Positions 35,780 through 46,606 are shown, counted from the first letter of the stretch. The stretch: 64,000 bases of DNA from an uncultured Verrucomicrobiota bacterium (GCA_903898675.1 CAIUGM010000014.1:1-64000), one strand, 5' to 3'. Notes: generated from the letters alone by a model not told the origin. Program-made: numbers and translations.

Positions 35780-37434
35780 GTGGTACGAGTTCCACGCCCT
35801 TCTCCCGGGACACCACCCCGCCGACCTCGCTGACGCCCTTCATCAAGGCGTTGAAGTCGCGCGACCTCGAGGCGCTTTCCAAGCTCCGCCACGCGCTGCG
35901 GACCCCGCTCAACCAGATCATCGGCTACAGCGAGCTGCTGATGGAGTCGGCGGAGGAAAACAACGTCACGGCCATCATGGTCGACCTGAAGCGCATCCAT
36001 ACCGCCGGCGGCCAGCTGCTCGCCCTGATCAACGACGCCCTGGCGCCCTGGAAGATCGAGACCGGCAAGATTGATTTCCCGGCGATGCGCCACGACATGC
36101 GCACCCCGATCAACGCGGTGATCGGCTACGCCGAGCTCTGCGTGGACGAGGCCCGCGCGAGCAAACACGAGGAACTGGTCAAGGACCTCGAGAAGATCCA
36201 GCGCGCGGCGCAAAACCTTTACGCGCTTTTTGAGAGCGACTCCTACCCGGACTCGATGGAGATCGGCGGCGGCTCCGGCGACATCGGCATCGCGGGCGAC
36301 GTCACGCTGGGCGCAATCACTCCCCCGGTGATTCCCGTCACCACGCCGCAGGATTTCGGCGTCTCGACTCCCCCGCTGCCCACGGCCCGGCTGCTGGCCG
36401 TCGATGACGACGACATGAACCGCGAGATGCTGGTCCGGCGCCTGCAAAAGCTCGGCTACGATGTCGGCGAGGCCGCCACCGGCCGCGAGGCACTGACCAA
36501 GCTCAAGGACGGCAACTTCGACCTGGTCCTGCTCGACATCCTCATGCCCGACCTCGACGGCTTCCAGACGCTCGAGTTCATGAAGGCCGACCCCCGGCTC
36601 CGCCACATCCCGGCGATCATGCTGACCGCGCTCGACGACGTGGAGAGCACCGTGCGCTGCATCGAGGCCGGCGCCGAGGACTACGTCCCCAAGCCCTTCA
36701 ATCCCGTCATCCTGCGCGCCAGGATCACCGCCTCGCTCGAAAAGAAAAGGCTCCGCGACCAGGAGCAGGACTACCTGGACCAGTTGCAGCTCGAGCGCGC
36801 CAAGTCCGAGCGCCTCCTCCTCAATGTGCTACCCAAGGCGATCGCCGAGCGGCTCAAGGCCGGCCAGCGCACCATTGTCGACAGTTTCATCGACTCGACC
36901 GTGCTCTTTGCCGACATCGTCGGCTTCACCCGGATCGCCGCCAAGCAGTCGCCGCACCGCACGGTCCAGCTGCTGAACGAGATTTTTTCCGGCTTCGACC
37001 GCATTGCCGAGCAGCTGGAACTCGAGAAAATCAAGACGATCGGCGATGCCTACATGATGGTCAGCGGCGTGCCCTCCATGCGCCCCGACCACGCCGAGGC
37101 GTGCGCCAACGCCGCGTTCGAGATGCTCGAGGCGGTGCGGGTCTTCAACCGCCGCCACCAGCTGGAGTGGACCATCCGCATCGGCATGAACAGCGGGCCC
37201 GTCGTCGCCGGCATCATCGGCACGCGGAAATTCTCCTACGACCTGTGGGGCGACACGGTGAACATCGCCAGCCGCATGGAATCGCACGGCCAGCCGGGCA
37301 AGATCCAGATTTCCGAGGTGACCATGAAACTGCTGGGCACCAAGTTTGACTACGAGCCGCTCGGGGTGATCGACATCAAGAACTCCGCCGCGATGCCCGC
37401 CTACCTGCTACACCGCAAGGCGCCGCGTAAGTAA
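35776..37434 (+). CDS. Tandem HisKA-like/receiver/class III adenylate cyclase protein
   Basis: A 552-residue soluble protein. Two segments resemble HisKA dimerisation/phosphoacceptor helices: RHALRTPLNQIIGY (His39) and RHDMRTPINAVIGY (His106), but no HATPase domain follows either. A receiver spans about 205-325 (LDILMPDLDG, Asp254). A coiled linker leads to a class III nucleotide cyclase at about 350-548 with metal-binding Asp in LFADIVGFT and GDAYM, the Lys in EKIKTIGDAYM and Asp in YDLWGDTVN that specify adenine, and NIASRM with the transition-state Asn and Arg. cAMP is thus the expected product. It is coupled by ATGA to the receiver gene upstream, suggesting phosphorelay control. Confidence 0.9.
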   Translation: MSGTSSTPFSRDTTPPTSLTPFIKALKSRDLEALSKLRHALRTPLNQIIGYSELLMESAEENNVTAIMVDLKRIHTAGGQLLALINDALAPWKIETGKIDFPAMRHDMRTPINAVIGYAELCVDEARASKHEELVKDLEKIQRAAQNLYALFESDSYPDSMEIGGGSGDIGIAGDVTLGAITPPVIPVTTPQDFGVSTPPLPTARLLAVDDDDMNREMLVRRLQKLGYDVGEAATGREALTKLKDGNFDLVLLDILMPDLDGFQTLEFMKADPRLRHIPAIMLTALDDVESTVRCIEAGAEDYVPKPFNPVILRARITASLEKKRLRDQEQDYLDQLQLERAKSERLLLNVLPKAIAERLKAGQRTIVDSFIDSTVLFADIVGFTRIAAKQSPHRTVQLLNEIFSGFDRIAEQLELEKIKTIGDAYMMVSGVPSMRPDHAEACANAAFEMLEAVRVFNRRHQLEWTIRIGMNSGPVVAGIIGTRKFSYDLWGDTVNIASRMESHGQPGKIQISEVTMKLLGTKFDYEPLGVIDIKNSAAMPAYLLHRKAPRK

Positions 37435-37480
37435 GGCGCGCGCCTTGGTCGAAGACTGGGGTGACTAGGCAAAACCGACT

Positions 37481-37570
37481 TGTCATCCTGAGCAACGCGA
37501 AGGATCCACGCGTTCGTGCGCGATGCCACACGCGGAGCCGTCTGGATTCTTCGCTGCGCTCAGAATGACA
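37481..37570. repeat. Intergenic inverted repeat, family D
   Basis: Left arm TGTCATCCTGAGCAACGCGA followed by AGGATCCA; right arm TGGATTCTTCGCTGCGCTCA followed by GAATGACA, a long imperfect palindrome filling the gap between the cyclase gene and glgB. A half copy of the left arm (TGTCATCCTGAGCGTAGCGA) occurs at 56855-56881. This type of repeat is known from gaps of many bacterial genomes. Lying between converging genes, it can form a long hairpin in either transcript. Confidence 0.8.
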
Positions 37571-37601
37571 GCATAGGCCTGCTAGAGGTTCGAAACACTC
37601 C

Positions 37602-39818
<2,217 letters not shown>

Positions 39819-39947
39819 GGGGCTAAGTGCCACAACTGTGCCGAGCTCTCCGACCGCGTCTAGCCGAAACGGAACAATCTCCGGCCGCCCGCCGTGGGAA
39901 TGGGAAATCTCATTGCACCCGCCCGCCCCGCCCGCCACTTCAGATTA

Positions 39948-42041
39948 ATGATTTTTACTCCTGCCCGCCGCCTGTCCGTCATGGCCGGTGCCATGCTGTG
40001 CCTGCTGGCCCCACTGGCCTCGGCGCAGGGCCTGCAGCCGGTGCTCGACGGCAAGAAATTCGACTCCAACTACGCCACCAAGGAAACGGTTGTCACGGGC
40101 GATGCCCGGATCGTTTACGGCGACACGGTGCTGACGGCCGACGAGATCCGCTACAGCGGCTCCACCAACCTGGCCACGGCCACGGGGCATTTCGTCCTCA
40201 CCTATGGCAAGCGCCGCCTGGTCGCGGACAGCGGCTCCTTCAACCTCGCGACGAAGGCCATTCACGTCCGCAATCTCCGCCTCGGCGAATTCCCCATCTA
40301 CCTGTCCGGCGACACCGTCGACGGCACACTCGACGAGATGGTCTTCACCAACGCCACGGTCTTCTTCCGCGAGAACGCCGGCTACACGCCGTCCATCCAC
40401 GCACAGAGCCTGACCTACGCCCGCGGCAAGATCCTCAAGGCCGAGGGCCTGAGCCTCGGGCTGCTCAGCGGGCGCTTCATCACCCTGCCCCATTTCGAGC
40501 AGACCCTCGACGCCGCCTTTGTCTCCTACCTCAGCGCGAAGGTCGGCTACCGCGGCAACCTCGGCGTCTTCACCGAGCTCGGCCTGCATGTGCCGGTGAC
40601 GCCCGGGGTGCAACTCGGGGCCGATGCCGGCCTGTACTCCTCGCGCGGCCTCATGGTCGGTCCGTCGGGGCGCTATCACCGGACCGACATGGACAGCACC
40701 ATGGATGGTTTTTTCCGCTCAGGCTACATCTATGATTCGGGGGACCGGAAAACGGACGTGCTCGGCGACGCCGTGCCGGCCAACCGCTCCTATTTCGAAT
40801 GGCAGCACCTGCAGCAGATCGGCGAGCACTTCACCCTCGCCGGCCAGCTCAACTACTGGAGCGACTCGGAGATCCTGCGCGACTTCCGCCACCAGGAATT
40901 CTACGCCGTCCAGCAGCCCGACTCGTTTCTCGAGGCCGCCTACACCGGCAACAATTACTCGCTCAGCGCCTTCACCCGCGTGAATCCGAATACCTATTTC
41001 CGCATGCAGGAGCGCCTGCCGGAAATCAGGTTCGACCAGCTGCCGACCGCGCTGCCGCTGGGGGTTTTTGAGCGATTCAATTCCAGCGCCGCCGTGCTCG
41101 AGGCGCCCGCCTTTGGGGCGGCGCCCAGCCTGCGGACCGACCGCCTCGACGCCTATTACGGGCTGGAGCGGCCGATCACCCCGGTGCCCTGGTTCACCTT
41201 CACGCCGGTCGCCGGGGGCCGCGTCACTTATTACTCCGACGCCCTGGGCGGGAAGAACACCTACACCCGGACGTTCGGCGAAGTGGGTTTCGACGCCAAG
41301 CTGCTCAGCAGCGGCACGTTTGATTACAAGAATCCCGTCTGGGATGTCGACGGCCTGCGCCACCTCTTCGAGCCCATGCTTTCGTACCGGTATGCCCCGG
41401 AGGCGGCCCGCGGCCGGCAGTACATTCCGCCGATCGACAGCCAGGTCTTCTCGACTTACCTCCAGCCGCTCTCCATCGCGGACTCGCGCAACATCGACAC
41501 GCTGTCGGCCCTCAACACCCTGCGGCTGCAGTTCAACAACACCCTGCAGACCCGCGACGCGGCCTACGGCTCGCGCAATCTCGCCGAGCTGAATTTTGCC
41601 GCCGACTACCGGTTCGACCATCTGGCCGGGGTGAAACCCCTCTCGGATATCTACACCGAACTCGCCCTGACCCCGGCGCCCTGGCTGCGCTGGGAGGTTT
41701 TCAACCGCTTCGATCCGCACACCCCCAGCCAGCAGGAGTTCAACACCGCGCTGGAGATTTCCGACCAGGAATGGTGGAAGCTGCGCTTCGCGACTCATTA
41801 CCTGCGCAACAACTACCAGGAATATTACCTCGAGTACCGGCACCGCTTGAACGAGGTCTATGACGTCACGGCACTCTGGCGCTACGACGCCCTCAACCGC
41901 CGCTTCAACGAGCAGAGCTACGGCATCTATCAGCGCCTCGGCCAGACCTGGGCGGTGCGCTACGAGGTCGCCTTCTACCGCGGCCAGACGCGGGAAGGCT
42001 CCTTCGCCCTCAACATCGAGGTCGAGCTCCTGAAGTTCTGA
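39948..42041 (+). CDS. lptD: LptD-like LPS-assembly outer-membrane protein
   Basis: From MIFTPARRLSV (697 residues) with a signal peptide ending SAQG. The N-terminal domain has the OstA/LptA-type jelly-roll pattern (GDARIVYGDTVLTADEIRY, ATGHFVLTYGKRRLVADSGSF), followed by a large beta-rich C-terminal region with alternating aromatic residues (LFEPMLSYRY, a typical LptD stretch) and a final KF. LptD, with LptE, inserts LPS in the outer leaflet. The LFEP-type element and jelly-roll support the call; overall the sequence is divergent. An upstream ATG at 39894 would put unrelated residues before the signal. Confidence 0.82.
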   Translation: MIFTPARRLSVMAGAMLCLLAPLASAQGLQPVLDGKKFDSNYATKETVVTGDARIVYGDTVLTADEIRYSGSTNLATATGHFVLTYGKRRLVADSGSFNLATKAIHVRNLRLGEFPIYLSGDTVDGTLDEMVFTNATVFFRENAGYTPSIHAQSLTYARGKILKAEGLSLGLLSGRFITLPHFEQTLDAAFVSYLSAKVGYRGNLGVFTELGLHVPVTPGVQLGADAGLYSSRGLMVGPSGRYHRTDMDSTMDGFFRSGYIYDSGDRKTDVLGDAVPANRSYFEWQHLQQIGEHFTLAGQLNYWSDSEILRDFRHQEFYAVQQPDSFLEAAYTGNNYSLSAFTRVNPNTYFRMQERLPEIRFDQLPTALPLGVFERFNSSAAVLEAPAFGAAPSLRTDRLDAYYGLERPITPVPWFTFTPVAGGRVTYYSDALGGKNTYTRTFGEVGFDAKLLSSGTFDYKNPVWDVDGLRHLFEPMLSYRYAPEAARGRQYIPPIDSQVFSTYLQPLSIADSRNIDTLSALNTLRLQFNNTLQTRDAAYGSRNLAELNFAADYRFDHLAGVKPLSDIYTELALTPAPWLRWEVFNRFDPHTPSQQEFNTALEISDQEWWKLRFATHYLRNNYQEYYLEYRHRLNEVYDVTALWRYDALNRRFNEQSYGIYQRLGQTWAVRYEVAFYRGQTREGSFALNIEVELLKF

Positions 42042-42050
42042 TCTGATTTT

Positions 42051-42234
42051 TGACCACGGATTTCACGGATTGCCACGGATAGAGACTGTAGCCAGCCCGG
42101 ATCCTCGGGGGATTTCCTGGCCACAACTTTCTCTTTAGGGCTGATCTGCTTTTTGCGACTTATCGTGACTTTTTGTGGCCAAACCCTTCCGTTGGTTTCC
42201 CATTCGTGTTCATTCGTGAAATCCGTGGTTAAAA
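42051..42234. repeat. Intergenic inverted repeat, family A
   Basis: Left arm TGACCACGGATTTCACGGAT, right arm CGTGAAATCCGTGGTTAAAA, separated by about 145 bases. The left arm is followed by GGATAGAGACTGTAG, which is shared (GGATAGAGACTTTAA) with the copy at 44889-45044, so the relationship extends beyond the arms. It fills the gap between the lptD-like gene and the rRNA methyltransferase gene. Confidence 0.8.
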
Positions 42235-42253
42235 TTCTTTTTCCCAACACCTG

Positions 42254-43510
42254 ATGAATCCCAACATCGCCGCCAACCAGCAGCGCCTGTTCCTGGAATT
42301 CGTCGCCGAGCTGCGGCCCCACCTCGGGCGTGACAGCGCGCTGCCGCGCCGCATCAAGGAGATCTTCGCCCGCAACCGCTCCATCGGTTCCCGCGACCGC
42401 AAACTCTACCGCGAACTCGTCTACACCTACCTGCGGTTCCTGCCGTGGATCGATCCGCTCCTCGACACCGACGCGGCGACCGCCGCCAAGATCACCGCCT
42501 GGCTCGCCCCGGAGCTGAAACCCACCTCCGCCTACCGCGCCGCCCACTGCGGCGACTGGCCCGCCGTCCCCGCCACTCTCGCCGATAAGGCCAACATCCT
42601 TACCGCTCTTGTTACCAGTCTCCGGCCTCCGGCCTCCGGCCTCCCGCCTCTGTCTTTTTCCCCTTCAACTCTGCTGCCTTCTTGGTTCGAAGAGCACTGT
42701 CCCGCTGCGTTCGAATCCCCCCACCTCGACGCCATTAACAGCCGCGCGAACGTCTGGGTTCGCATCCAGTGCAACGACCGCAACCTCGTGCTCGACGAAT
42801 TCCGCGCCCAAAACTGGGCGTTCACCGTCTCCGCGGAATTTCCGGACGCCATTTCCCTGCCGCCCAATGCCGAGGTCGCCAACAGTGACGCCTACCGCCG
42901 CGGCTTCGTCGAGATCCAGGACCTCGGTTCGCAACTCGTCCTGCTCCACGCGCCGGTCACGCCCGGCGGCCGCTGGCTCGACGCCTGCGCCGGGGCCGGC
43001 GGGAAGACGCTGCAACTCGCGCGGCTGCTCGGCCCCGCCGGGCACGTGGACGCCACCGACATCCGCGTGGAAATCCTCGACGAGCTTGACGACCGCGCCA
43101 AGCGCGCCCGGCTCACGAACATCACCATCGTCCGCGAACCGGCCGGACTGTACGACGGCGTGCTCGTCGACGCCCCGTGCTCCGGCTCGGGCACTTGGCG
43201 CCGCCAGCCGCACCTCAAATGGTACGTGAAGCCCGAGACGATCGCCGCGTTCGCCCGGACCCAGTTGCAGATCCTCACCGCCAACGCACCGCGCGTGAAA
43301 CCCGGCGGCCTGCTGCTCTACGCCACCTGCTCGCTCAGCCACCATGAGAACCGCGACGTCGTCGCTGCGTTCCTCCAGGCCCACCCTGACTTCAAACCTG
43401 AAGCTCCGGCGAAACACTATGGCGCAAATTTTGACGGCCTTGGAACCGCCCTGCTGCCCGGCACGCTCGACACGGACGGTTTCTACGTGGCTAGTTTGCG
43501 AAAGGCTTGA
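42254..43510 (+). CDS. RsmB/NOP2-family RNA cytosine-C5 methyltransferase
   Basis: A 418-residue protein. The N-terminal 150 residues are helical and resemble the NusB-like RNA-binding part of RsmB. The SAM-binding domain starts at DACAGAGGKTLQLA, followed by DIRVEILDEL, DAPCSGSGTWRRQPHLKW with the conserved Cys after Pro, and YATCSLSHHENRDVV with the catalytic Cys. Family members methylate C5 of cytosine in rRNA, RsmB at 16S position 967; whether this copy has that target is not certain. A stretch at 42600-42690 (codons rich in CCT, TCC) encodes a Pro/Ser-rich linker unlike the rest. Confidence 0.88.
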   Translation: MNPNIAANQQRLFLEFVAELRPHLGRDSALPRRIKEIFARNRSIGSRDRKLYRELVYTYLRFLPWIDPLLDTDAATAAKITAWLAPELKPTSAYRAAHCGDWPAVPATLADKANILTALVTSLRPPASGLPPLSFSPSTLLPSWFEEHCPAAFESPHLDAINSRANVWVRIQCNDRNLVLDEFRAQNWAFTVSAEFPDAISLPPNAEVANSDAYRRGFVEIQDLGSQLVLLHAPVTPGGRWLDACAGAGGKTLQLARLLGPAGHVDATDIRVEILDELDDRAKRARLTNITIVREPAGLYDGVLVDAPCSGSGTWRRQPHLKWYVKPETIAAFARTQLQILTANAPRVKPGGLLLYATCSLSHHENRDVVAAFLQAHPDFKPEAPAKHYGANFDGLGTALLPGTLDTDGFYVASLRKA

Positions 43511-43542
43511 AGCGCGATGAAGCGGGGTAAACATCACCAGAC

Positions 43543-43764
43543 ATGAAATGCCGCAGCTGTGACCGGGAAATGATCCAGAAGAGCCGCTGGCGGCTTTTCG
43601 CCGCCGGGGTCGCTTTTTGCGCCGCCATCGGCCTCGCCTTTGTGATCCCGCACTTTGAGGTGCCGGGGATCCTCCTGTCGTTTGCCGGGGCCTACCTCAT
43701 CTTGTGGGCCACGCTCGGCCATGGCCGCTGGTGCCGGAACTGCAAGAAATTCGACATCGGTTAG
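43543..43764 (+). CDS. Small zinc-ribbon-like membrane protein
   Basis: A 73-residue protein with CRSC at residues 3-6 and CRNC near 66-69, separated by two hydrophobic stretches (LFAAGVAFCAAIGLAFVI and GILLSFAGAYLILWATL). The two CxxC pairs could together bind a zinc ion on one side of the membrane. No family is recognised. It lies 32 bases after the methyltransferase and 69 before scpA on the same strand, so it is probably co-transcribed. Confidence 0.6.
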   Translation: MKCRSCDREMIQKSRWRLFAAGVAFCAAIGLAFVIPHFEVPGILLSFAGAYLILWATLGHGRWCRNCKKFDIG

Positions 43765-43833
43765 GCCGCGCGCGGGCACGATTCTGGCGTTTTTCCGGTT
43801 GCTTGCCGTCCCGCCGGCCCCTCGACTCGGCCC

Positions 43834-44643
43834 GTGGTTGCCGAAGCTGATTATCGCATCAAATTGCCCGTCTTTGAGGGGCCCCTGGACCTGCTGCTCT
43901 TCCTGATCCGGAAGAACGAGCTGGATATCTACGACATCCCGATCGACACCGTGACCCGCCAGTACCTGGAGGTCATCTACGCGATGAAGGAGCTGTCCCT
44001 CGAGGTCGCGGGTGAGTTTTTCGTGATGGCCGCGACCCTCATGGAGATCAAGAGCCGCATGCTCCTGCCCAAGCACCAGCAGGCCGTCGACCCCAACGCC
44101 GACGAGGATGACCTCGATCCCCGCTGGGAGCTCGTCCACCAGCTGCTCCAGTACAAGAAGTTCAAGGAAGCCGCCGGCAATCTCGGGCAGATGTCCCTCG
44201 ATGCCCAGAACATGCTGGCCCGCCCGGGCTCGGCGTTCTCCCCGGCCTCGGAGCGGCCGCTGAAGCACGTCGACCGCATTGATCTCTGGAATTCCTTCAA
44301 CCTCGTCCTGCGCCGACTCGCCGAAAAGCTGGTCGTGGGCGAGATCCACGCGGAACAGGTGACCGTCGCCGACCAGATGGAATACGTCCTGGAACAGATC
44401 AAGACCCGGAAGTCCTTCGTCTTCTCCCAGCTGTTCCCCGAAAGGATTTCGCTGCGCCGGCTGGTCGCCACTTTTCTCGCCGTCCTGGAGCTGACCCGCC
44501 TCGCCAAACTCCGGCTGGAACAGAACGAGGCCTTCACCGACATTATCTGCACGGCCGTGGAGGAAAAGGCACTTGAAACGCCGCCCGAGGCGAGCACGGT
44601 GATGACGCACGATGAAGAAAGCATCCCGCCGCCGCAAAGCTAA
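43834..44643 (+). CDS. scpA: Segregation and condensation protein A
   Basis: ScpA is the kleisin of the Smc-ScpAB condensin complex, which compacts and separates sister chromosomes. From the GTG at 43834 (269 residues), the N-terminal kleisin signature FEGPLDLLLFLIRKNELDIYDIPI is textbook, followed by LEVAGEFFVMAATLMEIKSRMLLP and the C-terminal winged-helix stretch FLAVLELTRLAKLRLEQ. scpB, which commonly follows, is not in the window; instead a small gene overlaps the last 32 bases. Confidence 0.95.
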   Translation: MVAEADYRIKLPVFEGPLDLLLFLIRKNELDIYDIPIDTVTRQYLEVIYAMKELSLEVAGEFFVMAATLMEIKSRMLLPKHQQAVDPNADEDDLDPRWELVHQLLQYKKFKEAAGNLGQMSLDAQNMLARPGSAFSPASERPLKHVDRIDLWNSFNLVLRRLAEKLVVGEIHAEQVTVADQMEYVLEQIKTRKSFVFSQLFPERISLRRLVATFLAVLELTRLAKLRLEQNEAFTDIICTAVEEKALETPPEASTVMTHDEESIPPPQS

Positions 44644-44866
44644 GAGCGCCCACCTCCTGGGCGTCGGCTTGGACAACGCGGACGGCCACAAGCGCCTCAC
44701 GTCCGCCGAGCAGTTCACCATCGTCGGCGGCTCCGACGAAACCCACGGCCGCATGACCGAGACGGTCATCAAGACGTTCGAGGAACTGAAGACCCGCGGC
44801 AAGGCCCTGCAGGCCGTCGAGCCCCAGGAACTGGCCGAGATCATCCATAAATCCACCCCGCGCTGA
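44612..44866 (+). CDS. Small hypothetical protein overlapping scpA
   Basis: An 84-residue protein starting MKKASRRRKAKSAHLLGVGLD. It has a basic N-terminus, the middle HKRLTSAEQFTIVGGSDETH and a helical C-terminal half (MTETVIKTFEELKTRGKAL). It overlaps scpA by 32 bases in another frame; no other gene fits the gap, and codon use is normal, so expression coupled to scpA is likely. Function unknown. Confidence 0.6.
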   Translation: MKKASRRRKAKSAHLLGVGLDNADGHKRLTSAEQFTIVGGSDETHGRMTETVIKTFEELKTRGKALQAVEPQELAEIIHKSTPR

Positions 44867-44888
44867 CCCGGAGCTATTCAAACCTTTT

Positions 44889-45044
44889 TGACCACGAATT
44901 TCACGGATGAACCCGGATAGAGACTTTAAGAACAAAACTGGCAGCTCGATCAGCCCTCCCATCCAGAACATGAATTGACCGGCTGCTTGAGGTTTTTTCG
45001 CCTCCGGAATATCCGTGATCCATCCGTGAAATCCGTGGTTAAAC
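44889..45044. repeat. Intergenic inverted repeat, family A
   Basis: Left arm TTGACCACGAATTTCACGGA, right arm CATCCGTGAAATCCGTGGTT followed by AAAC, with about 115 bases between. It matches the copy at 42051-42234 in both arms and in the GGATAGAGACT block after the left arm. It fills the gap before trxA. Confidence 0.8.
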
Positions 45045-45101
45045 TGTCTGAGTCCTGCGCCCCCGGCTTGCCTTTCCCCCACCCCTGACTTCAATTCCCC
45101 C

Positions 45102-45425
45102 ATGTCTGAAAAAATCGCCCATCTCGATACCAACACTTTCAAGACCGCCGTTGCCGGCGCCACTCCCGTCCTCGTGGACTTCTGGGCCCCGTGGTGCGGA
45201 CCGTGCAAGGCGATCGCCCCGATCCTGGACGAGCTCGCCACCGAGTTCGCCGGCAAGCTGACCATCGCCAAGGTCAATGTGGACGACAACGGCGACCTCG
45301 CCGCGCAGTACGGCGTCCGCGCCATTCCCACCATGCTGCTCTTCAAGGGCGGCCAGATGGCCGAACAGTTCGTCGGCATGATGGACAAGGCCTCGCTCAA
45401 GGCGAAGCTCGCCGGGAAAATCTGA
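45102..45425 (+). CDS. trxA: Thioredoxin
   Basis: A 107-residue classic thioredoxin: FWAPWCGPCKAIAPIL carries the redox-active WCGPC site at about 28-33, followed by DDNGDLAAQYGVRAIPTMLLFKGG with the cis-Pro loop. It keeps cytoplasmic protein thiols reduced with thioredoxin reductase, which is not in the window. A strong terminator follows at 45449, so the gene is transcribed alone or as the end of a unit starting upstream of the repeat. Confidence 0.97.
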   Translation: MSEKIAHLDTNTFKTAVAGATPVLVDFWAPWCGPCKAIAPILDELATEFAGKLTIAKVNVDDNGDLAAQYGVRAIPTMLLFKGGQMAEQFVGMMDKASLKAKLAGKI

Positions 45426-45448
45426 ACACCGGCCAGTTCATCGCCTCC

Positions 45449-45475
45449 GCCGGAGCCATCATGCTCCGGCTTTTT
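45449..45475 (+). terminator. Rho-independent terminator of trxA
   Basis: A perfect eight-base stem GCCGGAGC, loop catcat, GCTCCGGC, followed directly by five T. It starts 24 bases after the trxA stop. Confidence 0.93.
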
Positions 45476-45509
45476 GTTGGCCGACTCAGAAGTCAGACTC
45501 CTGATTTAC

Positions 45510-45597
45510 TGCCCACGGAACACACGGAGTTTTGTTATTTGAGCCAACCCTCTCTCGAAAAATTTTCTCTTCCGTGTGTTCGGTGTATTCCGTGGGC
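45510..45597. repeat. Intergenic inverted repeat, family A variant
   Basis: Arms TGCCCACGGAACACACGGAG and, at the right, TTCCGTGTGTTCGGTGTATT followed by CCGTGGGCA. A tail of related, degenerate text (CTCCGTGTCTCTGTGCCTCT, 45612-45640) follows and could be the half of another copy. It lies between the trxA terminator and the converging menA-like gene. Confidence 0.75.
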
Positions 45598-45709
45598 AAA
45601 ATCAGCCTCTGCCCTCCGTGTCTCTGTGCCTCTGTACCTCCGTGGTATAATCTCCGGGCCTTGTTTTATCCGCAGGCGTGACCGACCAGACGCTTGAGGG
45701 AGAGTAGCG

Positions 45710-46606
45710 CTACCGTCCAAGAATCACGCCCACGCTCAGCAGCACCCCAAACACCGCCAGAAACTTCGCCGTGACCCCGAGCAGTTCGATCTGTTCGCCC
45801 GGAGCGCTCGAGCGCGCGAGCCGGCGGGTCAGCGACGATGCCCACGGCGCAAGCAACACCGGCAGCAACACCGGCCAGCGATAGCCGTAAAGCAGGAGGG
45901 CCGCCGGGCAAAGCAAGGCGCAGACCGCCGAAAGTGCATACTGCCAGACGGCAAACTTCCGCCCGAAGCGCACCACGAGGGTCCGCTTGCCCGCCACGGT
46001 ATCGGTGGCGACGTCGCGATAATTATTTGCGACGAGTATATTCGCAGCGAGCAGCCCGACGGCAGCCGCCGCCGACGTGACATCCGGGCTGACGTAGCCC
46101 ACCTGCACATAAAAAGTCGTGCTCACGGCAACGAGGCCGAAGAAAATAAAGACGAACAGGTCGCCGAGTCCGTTGTAGCCGAGCGGCCAGGGTCCGCCCG
46201 TGTAGGCAAGGCCGCACAGGATGCTCACGATCCCGATGGGCAGCAGCAGCCAGCCGCCTTCGTGCACCAGCAGGAGTCCGGTGCAAAAGGCGGCGGCAAA
46301 CACCAGGCCCATGGCCAGCCGCATCCCCTCCGGGGCAATCAGCCCGGCGGCGACCGCGCGCCGCGGCCCGACGCGATGCGGGGTGTCCGCGCCCTTGACG
46401 AAGTCGTAGTAGTCGTTCGCGTAGTTGGTCCCGATCTGCACCAGCAAGGAGAACAGCAGGCAGACCACCGCCTTGCCGTAATCCGCCTGCCCGTGCGCCT
46501 TGGCCAGCGCCGTGCCGACCATCACGGGAATCACCGCCGCCGGCAGCGTCCGCAGCCGCGCCGCCTCGACCCAGACGCGCCATGAGATTGCCGGTGAAGG
46601 AGACAA
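45710..46606 (-). CDS. menA: 1,4-dihydroxy-2-naphthoate polyprenyltransferase (MenA/UbiA family)
   Basis: UbiA-type membrane enzymes attach a polyprenyl chain to an aromatic acceptor; MenA makes demethylmenaquinone. About eight hydrophobic segments span 298 residues. The first Asp-rich motif NYANDYYDFVKGAD and the second, NNYRDVATDTVAGKRTL, bind the Mg-pyrophosphate and match MenA rather than UbiA. RTLPAAVIPVMVGTA near the N-terminus is typical. The only in-frame start near there is a TTG at 46606, so the exact start is uncertain. No other men gene is in the window. Confidence 0.88.
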   Translation of the reverse strand: MSPSPAISWRVWVEAARLRTLPAAVIPVMVGTALAKAHGQADYGKAVVCLLFSLLVQIGTNYANDYYDFVKGADTPHRVGPRRAVAAGLIAPEGMRLAMGLVFAAAFCTGLLLVHEGGWLLLPIGIVSILCGLAYTGGPWPLGYNGLGDLFVFIFFGLVAVSTTFYVQVGYVSPDVTSAAAAVGLLAANILVANNYRDVATDTVAGKRTLVVRFGRKFAVWQYALSAVCALLCPAALLLYGYRWPVLLPVLLAPWASSLTRRLARSSAPGEQIELLGVTAKFLAVFGVLLSVGVILGR

